A DNA stretch of 64,000 nt, taken from positions 27,074 through 91,073 of the forward strand of contig NZ_ANNV01000084.1 of the NCBI RefSeq assembly GCF_000346755.1, in the 5' to 3' direction. Positions within the stretch are counted from its first letter, which is position 1, and each line of letters starts with the position of its first letter. Below the pieces are notes generated by a model. That model worked only from the letters and a program-made list of their open reading frames with translations. It was not told the DNA's origin and ran no database searches. This stretch comes from Pseudomonas sp. CBZ-4. GTDB lineage: Bacteria; Pseudomonadota; Gammaproteobacteria; Pseudomonadales; Pseudomonadaceae. The translations under genes were made by a program, and so were the position numbers. Positions 34,978-43,541 of this stretch are shown one piece after another.

Positions 34978-36255
34978 TTACTCGGCATACGCCCACGTCA
35001 TCCGAAACGACGCGCCGCCCCACTCCGAATCCAACACCTCCACTTGCCCGCCATGCCACTGCGATACCCGCTGCACCAGCGCCAAACCCAGGCCAAAACC
35101 ACCGGTACGGCGATCACGGCTGGCGTCCAGGCGCATGAACGGTTGGAAGATCTTCGCCCGCCCGTCCTCGGGCACGCCCGGGCCGTCGTCGCACACCCGC
35201 ACTTCATAACCATTGCCGAACTTGACCAGCGACACTTCCACGCGCCGCTCGGCGTACCGAATGGCATTGCGCAGCAGGTTGATCACCGCCCGCGCCATGA
35301 AGCGTGGTTCGATCTGGATAACGTCCACTTCACAGGTCCGCAACGACAGCTGCACACCCGCCGCCTCGGCCTCCAGCGCAACGCTGCCGATCACGCTGTC
35401 GAGCCAGCTGTGGGCCTCGATGCTTTCCCGGGTGACCTGGGTCGCGCCGCGCTCCAGGCTGGCATAGGTGAGCAGCTCGGAAACCATTTCTTCCAGCTCG
35501 CCAAGGTCGGCATACATGTCGGTGATCAGCGCGCCACGCAGGACCGGGTCAGCCTGTTGCTTGAGCTGGTCGAGCTCGAACGACAGGCGCGCAATCGGCG
35601 TGCGCAACTCATGGGAAACCGCGTTGGTCAGTTCACGCTGGTTGGCGATCAGGCTTTCGATGCGCTCGGCCATCTGGTTGAAGTGACCGGCCAGTTCACG
35701 CACGGTGGAGCGGCGCGGCAGCAGGATGCGTGAGCCAAGGTCGTTGTCGCCAAAACGCTGCGCGGCCAGGCGGATATGTTCCAGGTCCCGCCAGTGCGGG
35801 CGCACCCAGAAATACAGGACGATGGCCAGGCACAGGCCGAGGAACCCATAGGCCCACAGGTACAACCACTTGGGTTCTTCCGGGAGCTTGATTTCCAGCA
35901 GTTGCGAACCGCCGTCGATGTTGGCGATGAATTCCATGAAGTCGCCACGCACCACCAATTGTCCGGCCGCCAGCAATTGCTGTTCGCGGGAGTTCAGCTT
36001 CAGCTGATCACGCGCCACCAATTTCAGGTGCAGCCCGTAATGGCTTTGCAACTCAGCCAGGCGCGCCTCCCGGCCCGCCTCTGGCACGGGGCGCAATTGC
36101 TCCACCAAGCCATACGCCGGGCCGCGCATGGCTTCGCGGTTATAGGTTTCGTTGGCTTCGGGCAGCAACTCGTCAAAGGTGTAGTTGACCAGCCAGATGG
36201 CCCCCGCCAGACCCAGCGCGAGAATCACATACAGGCGCAGAAACAGCCGCAGCAT
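34978..36255 (-). CDS. parS: sensor histidine kinase, ParS/RstB-like
   Basis: 425 aa. An N-terminal membrane helix (residues 7-24), a periplasmic sensor of about 110 residues, a second helix (131-150) and a HAMP-like linker precede the kinase. Phosphoacceptor H215 is in AVSHELRTPIARL; the ATPase has NLLRNAIRYAE, DDGPGVPED and GFGLGLAL. It starts directly after the stop of the response-regulator gene. Gene length and its neighbours (MipBA-like genes, universal stress protein, DUF1289, acnB) fit ParS of P. aeruginosa, which responds to cationic peptides. RstB-like naming is the alternative. Confidence 0.85.
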   Translation of the reverse strand: MLRLFLRLYVILALGLAGAIWLVNYTFDELLPEANETYNREAMRGPAYGLVEQLRPVPEAGREARLAELQSHYGLHLKLVARDQLKLNSREQQLLAAGQLVVRGDFMEFIANIDGGSQLLEIKLPEEPKWLYLWAYGFLGLCLAIVLYFWVRPHWRDLEHIRLAAQRFGDNDLGSRILLPRRSTVRELAGHFNQMAERIESLIANQRELTNAVSHELRTPIARLSFELDQLKQQADPVLRGALITDMYADLGELEEMVSELLTYASLERGATQVTRESIEAHSWLDSVIGSVALEAEAAGVQLSLRTCEVDVIQIEPRFMARAVINLLRNAIRYAERRVEVSLVKFGNGYEVRVCDDGPGVPEDGRAKIFQPFMRLDASRDRRTGGFGLGLALVQRVSQWHGGQVEVLDSEWGGASFRMTWAYAE

Positions 36256-36963
36256 CTAGACCTCCCACGCGAACGGATTGAACAGGTAACCCTTGCCCCA
36301 GATGGTCTTGATACACACCGGCTCACGGGGGTTGTCGTTCAGCTTGCCGCGCAGCTTGCTGATGTACACGTCCACGCTGCGATTGAGGCCGTCAAAGGCG
36401 ATGCCGCGCATACGGTTGAGGATGTCATCGCGAGACAGGATCGTGCCCGAGTGGCTGGCCAGCAACCAGAGCAATTCGAACTCCATGGTGGTGAGGTCGA
36501 TCTTCTCCTCGCCCAGGCTGACTACCCGGCACGTGCGATCAATGGCCAGCCGGCCGAACGCCAGGGAGCCGCGCACCGTGGGTTCAGGCACTTGGCGCCG
36601 CTGCAAGGCGCGCAAACGCGCGAGCAGTACCGGCGGTTTGATCGGCTTGATCACATAGTCGTCGGCACCGGACTCCAGGCCCAGGATGTGGTCCAGGTCG
36701 TCCTCTTTGGCGGTGAGGATGACGATGGGTGTGTCTGAGACGTTGCGGATGCCGCGGCACACGTGCAGGCCGCTCTGGCCCGGCAACATCAGGTCGAGTA
36801 CGACAATCTTCGGCTTGAAATCCAGGAATGCCGCCAAGGCCTCATCGCCCCGGTGCACCACCCGCACGTCAAAACCATGCTGCGACAGAAAATGTGCAAT
36901 CAGCCCTGCCAGTTTCTCGTCGTCTTCAACGAGCAATACCTTGCCCAGACCCAGGTTTTCCAT
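36256..36963 (-). CDS. parR: OmpR-family response regulator, ParR/RstA-like
   Basis: 235 aa. The receiver domain has the acidic pocket E13-D14-D15, phosphoacceptor D57 (VVLDLMLPG) and the lysine in DYVIKPIKPP. The C-terminal winged helix carries LTTMEFELLWLLASHSG and RSVDVYISKLRGKL. It is followed without a gap by the sensor kinase gene. The likely targets include the mipBA-like operon and envelope-modification genes elsewhere, inferred from the P. aeruginosa system. It is divergent from an MFS exporter. Confidence 0.87.
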   Translation of the reverse strand: MENLGLGKVLLVEDDEKLAGLIAHFLSQHGFDVRVVHRGDEALAAFLDFKPKIVVLDLMLPGQSGLHVCRGIRNVSDTPIVILTAKEDDLDHILGLESGADDYVIKPIKPPVLLARLRALQRRQVPEPTVRGSLAFGRLAIDRTCRVVSLGEEKIDLTTMEFELLWLLASHSGTILSRDDILNRMRGIAFDGLNRSVDVYISKLRGKLNDNPREPVCIKTIWGKGYLFNPFAWEV

Positions 36964-37119
36964 AAGTTCTCAGTGTGCGACGCAGATTGAAGTGCAGGCA
37001 TTATAGGTGGCAAGCTGGGCAACTTAAGCAACTGGCCAGCACGGCCCGACGAAGCTTCATGCTTTTAAGACTTTTTAACAAATAGCCTGCAATCTTTAAC
37101 GCCATTCACAGGGAGTTGT

Positions 37120-38319
37120 ATGCGCAAGGATTACCTGGCGTTTTTTGTCTCGCTGTTCCTGTCGCGGCTGGCGGATCAGATCCTGCTGTTTATCGTGCCG
37201 TTGATCGTCTTCCAGACCACCGGCAGTGTTGCCTGGGCCGGACTGGCGTTCTTCGTCGAATCGCTGCCGCGCTTCCTCGCGTTTCCGCTGTGCGGGGCGT
37301 TGTGCGACAAGTACCCGCCGGTGCGTATCCTGCATATCAGCCAGGTCTATCGGGCGCTGGCCTGCGTGGTGGCAGTGGCGCTGTTCGGCCTGTTCGACGG
37401 CATCTACTGGATCGTATTGCTGTCGGCTGTGTGCGGGGTGTTGACCACCCAGGGCATCATGGCCCGGGAAGTGCTGATGCCGCATATCTTCCAGCAGTAC
37501 AGCTATGCCAAGACCCTGTCCTATTCACAGATCGCCGACCAAAGCGGGCTGGTGCTCGGCCCCCTGGTGGCGGCGCTGATGCTGGACGTCTGGGCGTGGC
37601 ATTGGGTAGTGCTGGGGATTGCCGGGCTGTTTGTGCTGGCGGACGTGGCGATGCGCGTGTGGCAGCGTTCCAGCACGGTCGTCCCGGCCGTTTTCGAGCA
37701 GCATCGGGATATCTGGGTGCAGCCGCTGCGGATTGCGTTCGGGCATATCGGCAACCTCGCCGGGCTCAAGCGCCTGATTGCGTTGACCATGGGCGTGAAC
37801 CTGATCATCGGCGTCACGCTGGCCACGTCAGCCGCGATGGTCACGGGCCTGTACGTCGCCGGCAAAGACGCCTACGCCTTGCTGCAAGCGGCCGGCGCAC
37901 TGGTGACCATCGTCATTCTGTTCTACCTGGCGCGCGCCACCTTGCCATTGAAGCTGCTCGGCGGGCTTTCCTACGCAATGATTGCCCTGGGCGCGCTGAT
38001 CATGGCGATCAGCCCCACGCTATGGCTGTATTCCCTGGGCTTTTTGCTGGTGATCGGCTTCGACAAGATGTACAGCGTGTACATGCGCAGCGTGCGGCAG
38101 CAGGTGATTCCCGTGCAGGACTTCGGCAAGACCGTCGGTGTGATCACCTTGCTCAACAACCTGCCACAACCGCTGGCGGGCCTGGTGATTGCCGTGTTGG
38201 CCGCGCCCCTGGGCGTGCAAACGGTGATCCTGCTGCTGGCAGGCATCACCGCGTTGATTGGCGTGGCCGTCGCCTCAGGCTGGTACGCCACTGTGAAAGC
38301 GGAACTCGACGTCGGGTGA
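37120..38319 (+). CDS. MFS transporter (EntS-like, MFS_3 type)
   Basis: 399 aa with a GGGAG ribosome site. Twelve hydrophobic segments and the family loop LAFPLCGALCDKYPPVRIL after helix 2, then DQSGLVLGPLVAALMLD. This subgroup includes siderophore and drug exporters. It is divergent from parR with 156 bases between starts, so control by that system is possible but not shown. The last 45 bases overlap the convergent miaE gene. Confidence 0.85.
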   Translation: MRKDYLAFFVSLFLSRLADQILLFIVPLIVFQTTGSVAWAGLAFFVESLPRFLAFPLCGALCDKYPPVRILHISQVYRALACVVAVALFGLFDGIYWIVLLSAVCGVLTTQGIMAREVLMPHIFQQYSYAKTLSYSQIADQSGLVLGPLVAALMLDVWAWHWVVLGIAGLFVLADVAMRVWQRSSTVVPAVFEQHRDIWVQPLRIAFGHIGNLAGLKRLIALTMGVNLIIGVTLATSAAMVTGLYVAGKDAYALLQAAGALVTIVILFYLARATLPLKLLGGLSYAMIALGALIMAISPTLWLYSLGFLLVIGFDKMYSVYMRSVRQQVIPVQDFGKTVGVITLLNNLPQPLAGLVIAVLAAPLGVQTVILLLAGITALIGVAVASGWYATVKAELDVG

Positions 38320-38877
38320 CTCGATCAATTCCTGCTCGGCTGCCCGCACCCGCTCGATCACCAGAGGCACGTCTTTGGCGTCGCCGTACTGGTAGGCCAA
38401 CTTGAGGTAGCCCTGGAAGTGGCGCGCCTCGCTTTTCAGCAGGCCGAAGTAGAACTTGCCGAGTTCTTCGTCCAAATGCGGCACCAGTGCTTCGAAACGC
38501 TCGCAACTGCGCGCCTCGATAAAGGCGCCGACCACCAGTGTATCCACCAGCTTGACCGGCTCGTGGGTGCGCACGATTTTACGCAAACCCGAAGCGTAAC
38601 GCCCGGCGTTCAGTTGGCGCAGTTCGACCTTGCGCTTTTTCATCAGACGCATGACTTGTTCGTGGTGCACCAGCTCTTCCCGGGCCAGGCGCGACATCAT
38701 ATTGATCAGGTCGACATGGCTGTAGTACTTGGCGATCAGGCTCAGGGCGGTGCTGGCGGCTTTGAATTCGCAGTTCTTGTGGTCGATCAGCAGGGTTTCC
38801 TGATCGGCCAAGGCCGCCTGGACCCAGGCGTCGGGGGTGCGGCAGCCGAGGAATTCGTGGATTTCGGGCAGGTTCAT
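38275..38877 (-). CDS. miaE: tRNA-(ms2io6A)-hydroxylase MiaE
   Basis: 200 aa from the ATG at 38877; a TTG start at 38892 would add five residues. It is a ferritin-like diiron protein: the iron-ligand helices contain AREELVHHEQVMRLM, FIEARSCERFEAL and LLKSEARHFQGY. MiaE hydroxylates the ms2i6A modification at tRNA position 37, using oxygen. Its 3' end overlaps the MFS gene. Confidence 0.9.
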   Translation of the reverse strand: MNLPEIHEFLGCRTPDAWVQAALADQETLLIDHKNCEFKAASTALSLIAKYYSHVDLINMMSRLAREELVHHEQVMRLMKKRKVELRQLNAGRYASGLRKIVRTHEPVKLVDTLVVGAFIEARSCERFEALVPHLDEELGKFYFGLLKSEARHFQGYLKLAYQYGDAKDVPLVIERVRAAEQELIESPDVEFRFHSGVPA

Positions 38878-39029
38878 CGGGCTCACGGGCAAAGGATCAC
38901 AAAAGGGCGCCGATTATACCGACCACGCCGCAGACCACCAGCCACTGGCCTTGATGTGTATCAACATGACGTGCGCCGGGCAGCAACTATAGTTGTTCCA
39001 TGCCCCCCTTTTTCATGGAGAACCCGAAC

Positions 39030-39893
39030 ATGCAAGCCATCCGCAGCATCCTGGTGGTCATCGAGCCCGAGCATTCGGAGAGCCTGGCCCTCAAGCGCGC
39101 CAAGTTGATTGCGGGGGTGACCGGCGCGCACCTGCATTTGCTGGTCTGCGACAAGAAGCATGAGCATTCGGCGCTGTTGAGCCTGCTCAAGGCCGGCTTG
39201 CAGGAAGACGGCTACAGCGTCACCACCGAACAGGCATGGAATGACAGCCTGCATGAAACCATCATCGATGTGCAGCAGGCTGAAGGTTGTGGGCTGGTGA
39301 TCAAGCAGCACTTTCCCGACAGCCCGCTGAAAAAGGCATTGCTGACCCCCGCTGACTGGAAGCTGCTGCGCTATTGCCCGACGGCGGTGCTGCTGGTGAA
39401 GACATCGACGCCGTGGGCGGGCGGCGTGATCCTGGCGGCCATCGATGTGGGCAATACCGACGCAGAACACCGTGAACTGCACGCGGAAATCGTCGGCCAT
39501 GGTTTCGACATCGCCAGCCTGGCCAAGGCCCAACTGCATGTGATCAGCGCCCATCCCTCGCCGATGCTGTCGGCGGCGGACCCGACGTTCCAGCTCAAGG
39601 AAACCATCGAGGCGCGCTACCGCGAGCAGTGCCGGGCCTTCCAGGCCGAATTCGATATCGATAACTCAAGGCTGCACATCGAGGAAGGCCCTGCCGACGT
39701 GCTGATTCCCTTTGCGGCGCACAAGCATCATGCCGCCGTCACCATCATCGGCACGGTGGCGCGTACCGGCATTTCCGGCGCGTTGATCGGCAATACGGCG
39801 GAGGTGGTGCTCGACAAGCTGGAAAGTGACGTGTTGGTGCTCAAGCCGGCGAGCCTGATGGATCACCTGGAAGAGCTGGCGGCCAAATCCTGA
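39030..39893 (+). CDS. tandem-domain universal stress protein
   Basis: 287 aa from the ATG at 39030, chosen because GGAGAA lies 7 bases upstream; in-frame ATGs at 39000 and 39015 lack a site. Two Usp halves are visible: the first with RSILVVIEPEH, the second with GGVILAAIDVGN and IGTVARTGISGALIGNTAEVVL, a nucleotide-binding-like G-x2-G-x9-G pattern. It resembles UspE-type proteins. In P. aeruginosa a similar gene lies next to DUF1289 and acnB, as here. Confidence 0.88.
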   Translation: MQAIRSILVVIEPEHSESLALKRAKLIAGVTGAHLHLLVCDKKHEHSALLSLLKAGLQEDGYSVTTEQAWNDSLHETIIDVQQAEGCGLVIKQHFPDSPLKKALLTPADWKLLRYCPTAVLLVKTSTPWAGGVILAAIDVGNTDAEHRELHAEIVGHGFDIASLAKAQLHVISAHPSPMLSAADPTFQLKETIEARYREQCRAFQAEFDIDNSRLHIEEGPADVLIPFAAHKHHAAVTIIGTVARTGISGALIGNTAEVVLDKLESDVLVLKPASLMDHLEELAAKS

Positions 39894-39911
39894 GGGCAAC
39901 GAGGATCAAAA

Positions 39912-40000
39912 TGTGGGAGCGGGCTTGCCCGCGATAGCGGTGGATCAGTTGGCAAATCTTTGGCTGACACACCGCAATCGCGGGCAAGCCCGCTCTCACA
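39912..40000. repeat. REP pair
   Basis: Inverted arms of the GAGCGGGCTTGCCCGCGAT type between convergent usp and DUF1289 genes. The right arm carries a substitution (CTCTCACA instead of CTCCCACA). Confidence 0.9.
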
Positions 40001-40014
40001 GGGGTCCTGTGTCG

Positions 40015-40485
40015 TCAGTCAGCAAACACATCCCTGAGGAACCCCGGCGCGATATAGCGCTGGTAATGCGCCTCGGACAGGATAAAAAACTCCCGATCAA
40101 TCGCATCACGCAAATCCGGCAAGGCCCAGTCGCGAAACTCCGGCAACAGCACCATGCCATAGGCCTCCAGGTTGGAAATCACCCGCGCGCCCCGCGCAAT
40201 CAACTGGTACGCCCAGCAATACTCCGACTGGTGCGGCACGAAGCGGATCTTGCGTTGTTCCAGCTGGCCGCGCAGGGTCTTGGGGTCGAAAACCTCCAGC
40301 TTGCCGGCCATCACCTGCACCAACAGCTGCTCCAGGCGCAGCCAGACCGCACGTTTCTCTTCTTCGTTATAGCCATTCCACTGGATCACTTCGTGGTGGA
40401 AACGCTTGCAGCCACGGCACACGAGATCGCCGTAGACCGTGGAGCACAGGCCTACGCAGGGGGTCTTGATGGTTTGGTTGGACAT
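40015..40485 (-). CDS. DUF1289-family protein
   Basis: 156 aa from the ATG at 40485. The N terminus has the four-cysteine DUF1289 pattern (TPCVGLCST then LVCRGCKRFHHEVIQW), probably a small metal-binding domain. A C-terminal part of about 90 residues is not assigned. It is divergent from acnB. Function unknown. Confidence 0.82.
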   Translation of the reverse strand: MSNQTIKTPCVGLCSTVYGDLVCRGCKRFHHEVIQWNGYNEEEKRAVWLRLEQLLVQVMAGKLEVFDPKTLRGQLEQRKIRFVPHQSEYCWAYQLIARGARVISNLEAYGMVLLPEFRDWALPDLRDAIDREFFILSEAHYQRYIAPGFLRDVFAD

Positions 40486-40571
40486 GGGCAACAACACGCA
40501 AATCAGCGAAACAATGCGCCATGTTAGCCCTTTGTCTAACCTCTATCACCCTGCAAACTTGGTTAGGCAAC

Positions 40572-40600
40572 TTACCTTTAGATTTTTTTTGCCGTAGAAT
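40572..40600 (+). promoter_or_regulatory. candidate sigma-70 promoter of acnB
   Basis: TTACCT at 40572-40577 and TAGAAT at 40595-40600 with a 17-base, T-rich spacer. The predicted transcript begins near 40607, giving a leader of about 275 bases before the GTG start. Confidence 0.55.
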
Positions 40601-40633
40601 CATCCGGCCTTGTAAGGCGCCAATAATCCGCTG

Positions 40634-40771
40634 GAAGCTGTTTTCAAAGCGTCACGAGCACAGTCGTTCCTTCAGAACGGTGTTGGCGATGGTCAATGAC
40701 TCGGTAGGTCAATGCCCTCGCCAACCCTCATCAGCCCCGTTCTGCAGGCGTAAAACTTTGAAAGCAGCTTC
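40634..40771 (+). ncRNA. structured leader RNA element upstream of acnB
   Basis: Three nested helices can form. P1 is 16 bp: 40634-40649 with 40756-40771, one G-U. P2 is 8 bp: CAGAACGG 40673-40680 with CCGTTCTG 40737-40744. P3 is 8 bp: GTTGGCGA 40682-40689 with TCGCCAAC 40718-40725. The P3 loop contains GGTCAATG twice (40691-40698 and 40707-40714). A competing small hairpin, CGTTC 40665-40669 with GAACG 40675-40679, would disrupt P2, so a switch is conceivable. I do not recognise it as a named RNA family. No ORF explains the pairing. A free sRNA processed from the leader is an alternative. Confidence 0.6.
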
Positions 40772-40882
40772 TGTGAGGAATGCCGGCAGCGCTGGCTTTG
40801 CGGCCCAAAAAGCCCCCGAGCGCATGCGTGCCGTTCATTTCTGGATGAGCGTCCCGTGGGACCACTGATGAGGGTAATAACT

Positions 40883-43492
40883 GTGCTTGAAGCCTACCGC
40901 AAACATATCGAAGAGCGTGCAGCCCTGGGTATCGTTCCCCAGCCGCTTAACGCCGAACAAACCGCAGGCCTGGTCGAGCTGCTGAAAAATCCTCCGGCTG
41001 GCGAAGAAGAATTCCTCGTTGACCTGATCACCAACCGCATTCCACCTGGTGTTGACGAAGCTGCCTACGTCAAGGCCGGTTTCCTGTCTGCCCTGGCCAA
41101 GGGCGAAGCCACTTCCCCCCTGATCAGCAAACAGCGCGCTGTTGAACTGCTTGGCACCATGCAAGGCGGCTACAACATCGTGACCCTGGTCGAGCTGCTG
41201 GACGATGCCGAGCTGGCACCTGTCGCCGCCGCCCAACTCAAGCACACCCTGCTGATGTTCGACGCGTTCCACGACGTGGCCGAAAAAGCCAAGAACGGCA
41301 ACGAGCACGCCAAAGGCGTGATCCAGTCCTGGGCTGACGGCGAATGGTTCCGCAACCGCCCTACCCTGGCCGACAAGATCAGCCTGCGCGTATTCAAGGT
41401 GACCGGCGAAACCAACACCGACGACCTGTCCCCTGCTCCCGATGCCTGGTCCCGTCCTGACATCCCGCTGCACGCCCTGGCCATGCTGAAAATGGCGCGC
41501 GAAGGTATCGTGCCGGACGAGCAAGGCAAGACCGGCCCGATGAAGCAGATCGAAGAGATGCGCGGCCAAGGCTTCCCGATCGCCTACGTCGGTGACGTGG
41601 TCGGTACCGGTTCGTCGCGTAAATCGGCGACCAACTCCGTACTGTGGTTCTTCGGCGACGACGTCCCTTACGTGCCGAACAAGCGCGCTGGCGGTTTCTG
41701 CTTCGGCACCAAGATCGCTCCAATCTTCTACAACACCATGGAAGATGCCGGCGCACTGCCAATCGAATTCGACGTTTCCGACATGCACATGGGCGACGTG
41801 ATCGACCTGTACCCGCATGCTGGCAAGGTCTGCAAGCACGGCACCGACGAAGTCATCACCACCTTCGAAATGAAGACCCCGGTGCTGTTGGACGAAGTCC
41901 GCGCTGGCGGCCGTATCCCGCTGATCATCGGCCGTGGCCTGACCGACAAGGCGCGTGCCGAACTGGGCCTGGGCCCTACCGACCTGTTCAAGCTGCCTGA
42001 AGCACCTGTCGACACCGGCAAGGGCTTCACCCTGGCACAGAAAATGGTCGGCAAGGCGTGCGGCCTGCCAGAAGGCAAAGGCGTTCGTCCTGGCACCTAC
42101 TGCGAGCCGAAGATGACCACCGTGGGCTCCCAGGACACCACCGGTCCAATGACCCGTGATGAACTCAAAGACCTGGCGTGCCTGGGCTTCTCGACCGATC
42201 TGGTGATGCAGTCCTTCTGCCACACCGCGGCTTATCCAAAGCCGATCGACGTGACCACCCACCACACCCTGCCTGACTTCATCATGACCCGTGGCGGTGT
42301 ATCGCTGCGTCCAGGCGACGGCATCATCCACAGCTGGCTGAACCGCATGCTGCTGCCGGACACCGTCGGTACCGGTGGTGACTCCCACACCCGTTTCCCG
42401 ATGGGCATCTCGTTCCCGGCCGGTTCTGGCCTGGTCGCGTTCGCCGCAGCCACTGGCGTCATGCCACTGGACATGCCGGAATCGATCCTGGTGCGCTTCA
42501 AAGGCAAGATGAAACCTGGCATCACCCTGCGTGACCTGGTTCATGCCATTCCTTACTACGCGATCCAATCGGGTCTGCTGACCGTAGAGAAGAAAGGCAA
42601 GAAGAACGCCTTCTCCGGCCGCATCCTGGAAATCGAAGGCCTGAACGACCTGACGCTGGAACAGGCTTTCGAGCTGTCCGACGCCTCGGCTGAACGTTCG
42701 GCTGCCGGTTGCACCATCAAGCTGTCGAAAGAATCCGTTACCGAATACCTGAACTCCAACATCACCCTGCTGCGCTGGATGATCGGTGAAGGCTACGGCG
42801 ACCCGCGTACCCTGGAACGTCGCGCCCAAGCGATGGAAGCCTGGGTTGCCAACCCGGAGCTGATGGAAGCCGATGCCGACGCGGAATACGCCGAAGTCAT
42901 CGAGATCGACCTGTCGGAAATCAACGAGCCTATCCTCTGCGCGCCAAACGACCCGGACGATGCCCGTCTGCTGTCGAGCGTTGCCGGCGAGAAGATCGAC
43001 GAAGTGTTTATCGGTTCGTGCATGACCAACATCGGTCACTTCCGCGCTGCCGGCAAACTGCTGGAACAGGTCAAGGGTCAGCTGCCAACCCGTCTGTGGC
43101 TGTCGCCGCCGACCAAGATGGACGCTCACCAACTGACCGAAGAAGGCTACTACGGTATCTACGGCAAGGCTGGCGCGCGCATGGAAATGCCGGGCTGCTC
43201 GCTGTGCATGGGTAACCAGGCACGTGTCGAGCCGAATTCGACCGTTGTGTCGACGTCGACCCGTAACTTCCCGAACCGTCTGGGTGACGGCGCGAACGTC
43301 TACCTGGCTTCGGCTGAGCTGGCGGCAGTGGCTTCCACACTGGGTCGCCTGCCGACCGTCGAAGAGTACATGGGTTACGCAGCGAAACTGGACACCATGG
43401 CCAGTGACGTCTACCGCTACCTGAACTTCGACCAGATCGCCGAGTTCCGCAAGATCGCAGCAAGCGCCAACATCCCGGTGATTCAAGCCTAA
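40883..43492 (+). CDS. acnB: bifunctional aconitate hydratase 2 / 2-methylisocitrate dehydratase
   Basis: 869 aa from a GTG at 40883, chosen because GAGGG lies 8 bases upstream and the protein then begins [10 protein letters not shown] as AcnB proteins do. The N-terminal HEAT-like domain is followed by the swivel domain and the aconitase core, with iron-sulphur cysteines in [12 protein letters not shown] and [12 protein letters not shown]. It interconverts citrate and isocitrate in the TCA cycle, and AcnB proteins can act as mRNA-binding regulators when the cluster is lost. Codon use is strongly biased, as expected for a highly expressed gene. Confidence 0.96.
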   Translation: MLEAYRKHIEERAALGIVPQPLNAEQTAGLVELLKNPPAGEEEFLVDLITNRIPPGVDEAAYVKAGFLSALAKGEATSPLISKQRAVELLGTMQGGYNIVTLVELLDDAELAPVAAAQLKHTLLMFDAFHDVAEKAKNGNEHAKGVIQSWADGEWFRNRPTLADKISLRVFKVTGETNTDDLSPAPDAWSRPDIPLHALAMLKMAREGIVPDEQGKTGPMKQIEEMRGQGFPIAYVGDVVGTGSSRKSATNSVLWFFGDDVPYVPNKRAGGFCFGTKIAPIFYNTMEDAGALPIEFDVSDMHMGDVIDLYPHAGKVCKHGTDEVITTFEMKTPVLLDEVRAGGRIPLIIGRGLTDKARAELGLGPTDLFKLPEAPVDTGKGFTLAQKMVGKACGLPEGKGVRPGTYCEPKMTTVGSQDTTGPMTRDELKDLACLGFSTDLVMQSFCHTAAYPKPIDVTTHHTLPDFIMTRGGVSLRPGDGIIHSWLNRMLLPDTVGTGGDSHTRFPMGISFPAGSGLVAFAAATGVMPLDMPESILVRFKGKMKPGITLRDLVHAIPYYAIQSGLLTVEKKGKKNAFSGRILEIEGLNDLTLEQAFELSDASAERSAAGCTIKLSKESVTEYLNSNITLLRWMIGEGYGDPRTLERRAQAMEAWVANPELMEADADAEYAEVIEIDLSEINEPILCAPNDPDDARLLSSVAGEKIDEVFIGSCMTNIGHFRAAGKLLEQVKGQLPTRLWLSPPTKMDAHQLTEEGYYGIYGKAGARMEMPGCSLCMGNQARVEPNSTVVSTSTRNFPNRLGDGANVYLASAELAAVASTLGRLPTVEEYMGYAAKLDTMASDVYRYLNFDQIAEFRKIAASANIPVIQA

Positions 43493-43510
43493 GATGTTGA
43501 TGTAAAAGAC

Positions 43511-43541
43511 GCCGCGTATCCCACGATACGCGGCTTTTTTT
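43511..43541. terminator. intrinsic terminator after acnB
   Basis: GCCGCGTATC pairs with GATACGCGGC around a short loop and is followed by seven T. The next gene on the opposite strand ends at 43540, so it lies between convergent genes. Confidence 0.88.

Larger units (their letters stand above)
40486..40882. promoter_or_regulatory. acnB control region (397 bases without a gene)
   Basis: The gap holds an inverted repeat CTAACC (40536-40541)/GGTTAG (40561-40566), a candidate sigma-70 promoter (40572-40600), a small palindrome GCCTT-GT-AAGGC (40607-40618) just at the predicted transcript start, and the long foldable leader described separately. No coding frame with a ribosome site was seen. Confidence 0.6.

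Noticed and set aside
40835..43486. 883-codon open frame antisense to acnB
   Set aside because: Shadow of the strongly codon-biased acnB gene; no domain and no start signal.
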